From positions 1 through 39,239 of IMG/VR virus record IMGVR_UViG_3300031507_000021: DNA of 39,239 bases; one strand, given 5' to 3'. Below the pieces are notes generated by a model. It was not told the DNA's origin and made no database searches. It was given only the letters and a program-made list of their open reading frames with translations. Made by a program: the position numbers and the translations under genes. Positions 36,968 through 39,239 of this stretch are shown here, in pieces (the stretch's first letter is position 1; every line of letters starts with the position of its first letter). This DNA comes from a virus.

Positions 36968-37522
36968 TTGAACGCTCACACTGTCGTCATCCTCGTTCTG
37001 CTCGCCGCTGGCTGCACGCCCGAGCCCGCGCCAACTGCCCCGCATGATATGGGCGGTGACATGGCGGGTAGCCTGGCGATCGGAGACCTGGCTCGAGTCC
37101 TGGGCGACATGACGCCAGCCACGTGTGCGTGGGACGCATCGACGCCGCCAATATCCACTGGCACGATGCCCATCTCTTCGGCGTACGTGCTCGGCGCGCA
37201 GCAATGCATGGTCCTCGCCGACGCCCTCTACATCGATCGTCGGCGCGACGATCGTACTGAGGAGCAACTCTATTTCTACCCGCAGACAGCCACAGCGAAC
37301 GGGATTCGCGTGTTCTATCGGTCGATCGGCGACGGGAAGACCCTCCCTGAGATCACGTGCGAGCAATGGAACGGAACAGCGACGATCACCGCCACGCCCG
37401 CCGGCCGACGCGTCACGGTCGATCTGCAATGCTCCGAGATCAACGCCGGTCACCATTTTTGGACACTCGACATGACGCCACCGATCACGCTCGTGCGCGG
37501 TACCTTCGATTTTCCCAACTAG
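36968..37522 (+). CDS. Lipoprotein of unknown function
   Basis: The product has 184 residues from TTG 36968, chosen because GGAGG (36958-36962) stands five bases upstream. MNAHTVVILVLLAAGCTPEP is a signal peptide with the lipobox Leu-Ala-Ala-Gly-Cys or an equivalent. The mature part has MGGDMAGSLAIGDLARVLGD and a beta-rich C-terminal domain (EEQLYFYPQTATANGI, WNGTATITATPAGRRV) with a few cysteines. It follows the Cys-rich lipoprotein in one short operon. Its TAG shares CTAG (37519-37522) with the opposing fibre stop. Confidence 0.72.
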   Translation: MNAHTVVILVLLAAGCTPEPAPTAPHDMGGDMAGSLAIGDLARVLGDMTPATCAWDASTPPISTGTMPISSAYVLGAQQCMVLADALYIDRRRDDRTEEQLYFYPQTATANGIRVFYRSIGDGKTLPEITCEQWNGTATITATPAGRRVTVDLQCSEINAGHHFWTLDMTPPITLVRGTFDFPN

Positions 37523-38808
37523 AGTACCGGCACGGAGAGCTCGTAGTTGGCGCTGATGAATAGCGGCCCCACGAACTGCGTATTATCGGTGACTGATGGG
37601 CTCGCCGCGATCTTCTGACCAAACGTGAACTTCAGCGCCGTAGTGGGCAGATTAGTCGTAATGGTGGCCGCGAGGGCGCCATTGATAAAGAACCTAGCGC
37701 ATGGGCCAGTAGGAGCGGCTGAGCCCACCAACTCAATACCGAATCTCGTTGTATTCGTCGTCGCAGCGATGCCGCTATCGACCGTGGTGGTAACTGTTGC
37801 CGCCATCGCATTGCACTGCCAATTCGCCTGACCGGAGGCGCGACTAAAAGACACCCCATCGGTAAAAGCATTGACGACAGACACCCAGCGATTGCGGCTT
37901 GGTTGGTTCCCGCCGCCCATGCCGGCATATTGGGTGCAATTTGTAACGCCAACAGAATTGATTTTCCCATACCAGTTGAATGCCAGCGTTACCCCAGAAT
38001 GGGGGAATATCATGCAAGCATATTGCCCTAACCAAGCATCGGCCGTGGCGCCTGTCGAGGGTAGAACAGATGCCGATGAAAATGGAAACAGCGACGATGC
38101 GTCGAGTCCCAATTGATACGTGGCGCCTGTTCCTGGTACTGAAATATCAAACACCCAAGATGGGGCGACGGGAATCGGAACAACCGGGGCAGATACTGAA
38201 CCAACAACCCCGGTAGGATTTGGCCAATACTCCTTGTAGAGCAGGTTCCTTGAGTTGTAGTACCCGTTGTGATCGACCGCAGATCGAGCGTTGCCCGCCG
38301 GATCGTTCCATTGCGCCAGCGGCGTAAACGCGGAGCGAAACGTCGCCGTACCCAACGCGGTGAGCGTCCCGACGAACGCAAGCGTGATTCCGCTCGTCGC
38401 GTCCACCATGCTCGCGGCCGTCGTTTGCGTCGCGCCGTAGGTGGCGCCGCCGTCGATCGACGTCTTGAACGTCGCCACGCCCACCGCGCCGCCCGCCTGA
38501 ATCTGCACGACGAACCGCGTGCCGTCGGCGATATGCGCCGAGCCCGATGGCGTGACGGTGCCTCCGAAGGTGAGAAGCACTGGGTTCGTGAACCCGCTCG
38601 CGGTCGCATTGAGCACGGGCAGCTCCGGCCGCGACGACGCCATGATGTGCCCGATAAAGTCCGCGGGAACCATCATGGCCTGGGCTACGCTGGCTGCATT
38701 TGCAGCATCGCCATCGGACGGCAGCACGACGACAGGAATTGCGCCGGGAGCTGGTGCCGGCGAGGGCGTGCGGGCGGCAGTTGGGCTGCCTGTGTAGTTC
38801 GACGGCAC
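37519..38808 (-). CDS. Tail fibre / receptor-binding protein
   Basis: This 429-residue protein starts at GTG 38808, which overlaps the TAG of gpI (TAGTG); the open frame above it lies inside gpI. After a Pro/Ala-rich start, MMVPADFIGHIMASS precedes a beta module (GVATFKTSIDGGATYG, then GITLAFVGTLTALG) like those in sheath and gpJ. The C-terminal 220 residues (FDISVPGTGATYQLGLDASS, FGIELVGSAAPTGPCARFF) look like a lectin-type tip. Base composition falls noticeably in that half, a sign of separate origin. Its place directly after gpI, as in P2/Mu-type phages, supports host recognition. Confidence 0.8.
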   Translation of the reverse strand: MPSNYTGSPTAARTPSPAPAPGAIPVVVLPSDGDAANAASVAQAMMVPADFIGHIMASSRPELPVLNATASGFTNPVLLTFGGTVTPSGSAHIADGTRFVVQIQAGGAVGVATFKTSIDGGATYGATQTTAASMVDATSGITLAFVGTLTALGTATFRSAFTPLAQWNDPAGNARSAVDHNGYYNSRNLLYKEYWPNPTGVVGSVSAPVVPIPVAPSWVFDISVPGTGATYQLGLDASSLFPFSSASVLPSTGATADAWLGQYACMIFPHSGVTLAFNWYGKINSVGVTNCTQYAGMGGGNQPSRNRWVSVVNAFTDGVSFSRASGQANWQCNAMAATVTTTVDSGIAATTNTTRFGIELVGSAAPTGPCARFFINGALAATITTNLPTTALKFTFGQKIAASPSVTDNTQFVGPLFISANYELSVPVL

Positions 38809-39239
38809 TAGAACACCCCCAATAGTTGCGTGACTGAACCACCCCACAGATGCCCGTCGCCCCATTTTAGGGCCGCGGGATAACCCCACGTACTCCCCGA
38901 TGCGATAGAGGAGACGCTCATGCACAGGGCGTTGGGGCGAAACGTGATGATGATGCGCTTGATCGCACCGGGCGATGCGACGGTGAAGACGTTGAAAGGA
39001 TCGACGCCGGTGGCATACGCGATCACGGCAACCGAGCCTGACCACGCGGCGGTGGATTGCAGCGTAATGCCCGAAGTCGTCTTACTCGCGCCGTCGATCG
39101 TGATGATGACGGAATCCGACGGCACGCCCACGAGCACGTGGTAACTGGTATCGGCGAACACGAGCGGCCAGGTGATAGTGGCGGTGTCGGAATTGACGAA
39201 GTTCGCCGTCGTGATGGACGAGAACGTCCATGTCGGCAT
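38808..39239 (-). CDS. gpI-like baseplate/tail protein, C-terminal part (joins 513..1)
   Basis: 143 codons ending with TAG at 38810-38808. The frame begins with an ATG at the very last base of the window, but it continues in phase from the 171 codons ending at base 1. I therefore read it as the rest of gpI. The first 75 residues (NSDTATITWPLVFADTSYHV, GSVAVIAYATG) resemble the free module at 36257-36493. The last 65 residues (GAIKRIIITFRPN, STWGYPAALKWGDGHLWGG) match the conserved end of gpI-type tail proteins. Confidence 0.75.
   Translation of the reverse strand: MPTWTFSSITTANFVNSDTATITWPLVFADTSYHVLVGVPSDSVIITIDGASKTTSGITLQSTAAWSGSVAVIAYATGVDPFNVFTVASPGAIKRIIITFRPNALCMSVSSIASGSTWGYPAALKWGDGHLWGGSVTQLLGVF

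Noticed and set aside
34521-38808. Diversity-generating retroelement near the fibre genes
   Set aside because: No reverse transcriptase frame and no template/variable repeat pair were seen.
38806-39045. N-terminal extension of the fibre protein upstream of GTG 38808
   Set aside because: It lies inside gpI in another frame; the TAGTG overlap and protein-like start at 38808 fit better.

Overview
The window reads as the whole genome of a temperate, contractile-tailed phage of a GC-rich bacterium. One tail gene starts at base 513 on the minus strand and runs off base 1. Its frame resumes exactly at base 39239 and stops at 38808, giving a single 314-residue protein, so the 39,239-base map is probably circular or circularly permuted. 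The host is most likely a member of the Myxococcota (inference). Three phage-borne lipoproteins have Asp-Met-Ala/Pro-rich or Cys-Cys-rich sequences of the kind common there. The attP lies inside the integrase gene, as described for Myxococcus phage Mx8.

Layout. The immunity region (about 23.3-24.9 kb) holds divergent Cro-like and repressor-like genes, four copies of a TTGCAT-TT-ATGCAA type operator, a receiver-domain (response-regulator-like) gene and a second HTH protein. Leftward (minus strand) from there run small Cys-rich and membrane proteins, a RecU-type resolvase, two conserved phage proteins of unknown role, a 510-base pentamer-phased repeat, a DnaB-N-like protein, a RecA-fold ATPase and a sigma-region-4-like protein. 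The late genes follow: terminase, DUF935 portal, Mu-I-type protease, decoration protein, Mu gpT-like capsid, gp36/gpG-like completion proteins, sheath, tube, frameshifted tail chaperones, tape measure, hub/spike, gp25-like, gpJ and gpI. The late block continues across the map junction into a tail fibre (38.8-37.5 kb) and a fibre/accessory block (36.5-34.2 kb).

Rightward (plus strand) from the immunity region runs a dense operon, mostly coupled through ATGA/GTGA overlaps. It holds small zinc-ribbon-like proteins, a RecT-like annealing protein with a PD-(D/E)XK nuclease, duplicated small modules joined by a 60-base perfect repeat, small membrane proteins, a degenerate dUTPase-like protein, an excisionase-like protein and a tyrosine integrase. 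The attP core is the 3' half of a tRNA-Phe gene. A strong terminator lies beyond the integrase.

Two accessory ('moron') loci sit among the tail genes: an RTX-repeat lipoprotein (33.07-34.13 kb), and a tandem lipoprotein pair (36.58-37.52 kb) that opposes the fibre genes. The small gene at 32903 and the lipoprotein pair each end on a CTAG shared with the opposing gene's stop codon. No endolysin, spanin or holin was recognised, so lysis is unexplained. The Mu-like head module sits with a tyrosine integrase and a conventional terminase rather than a transposase.
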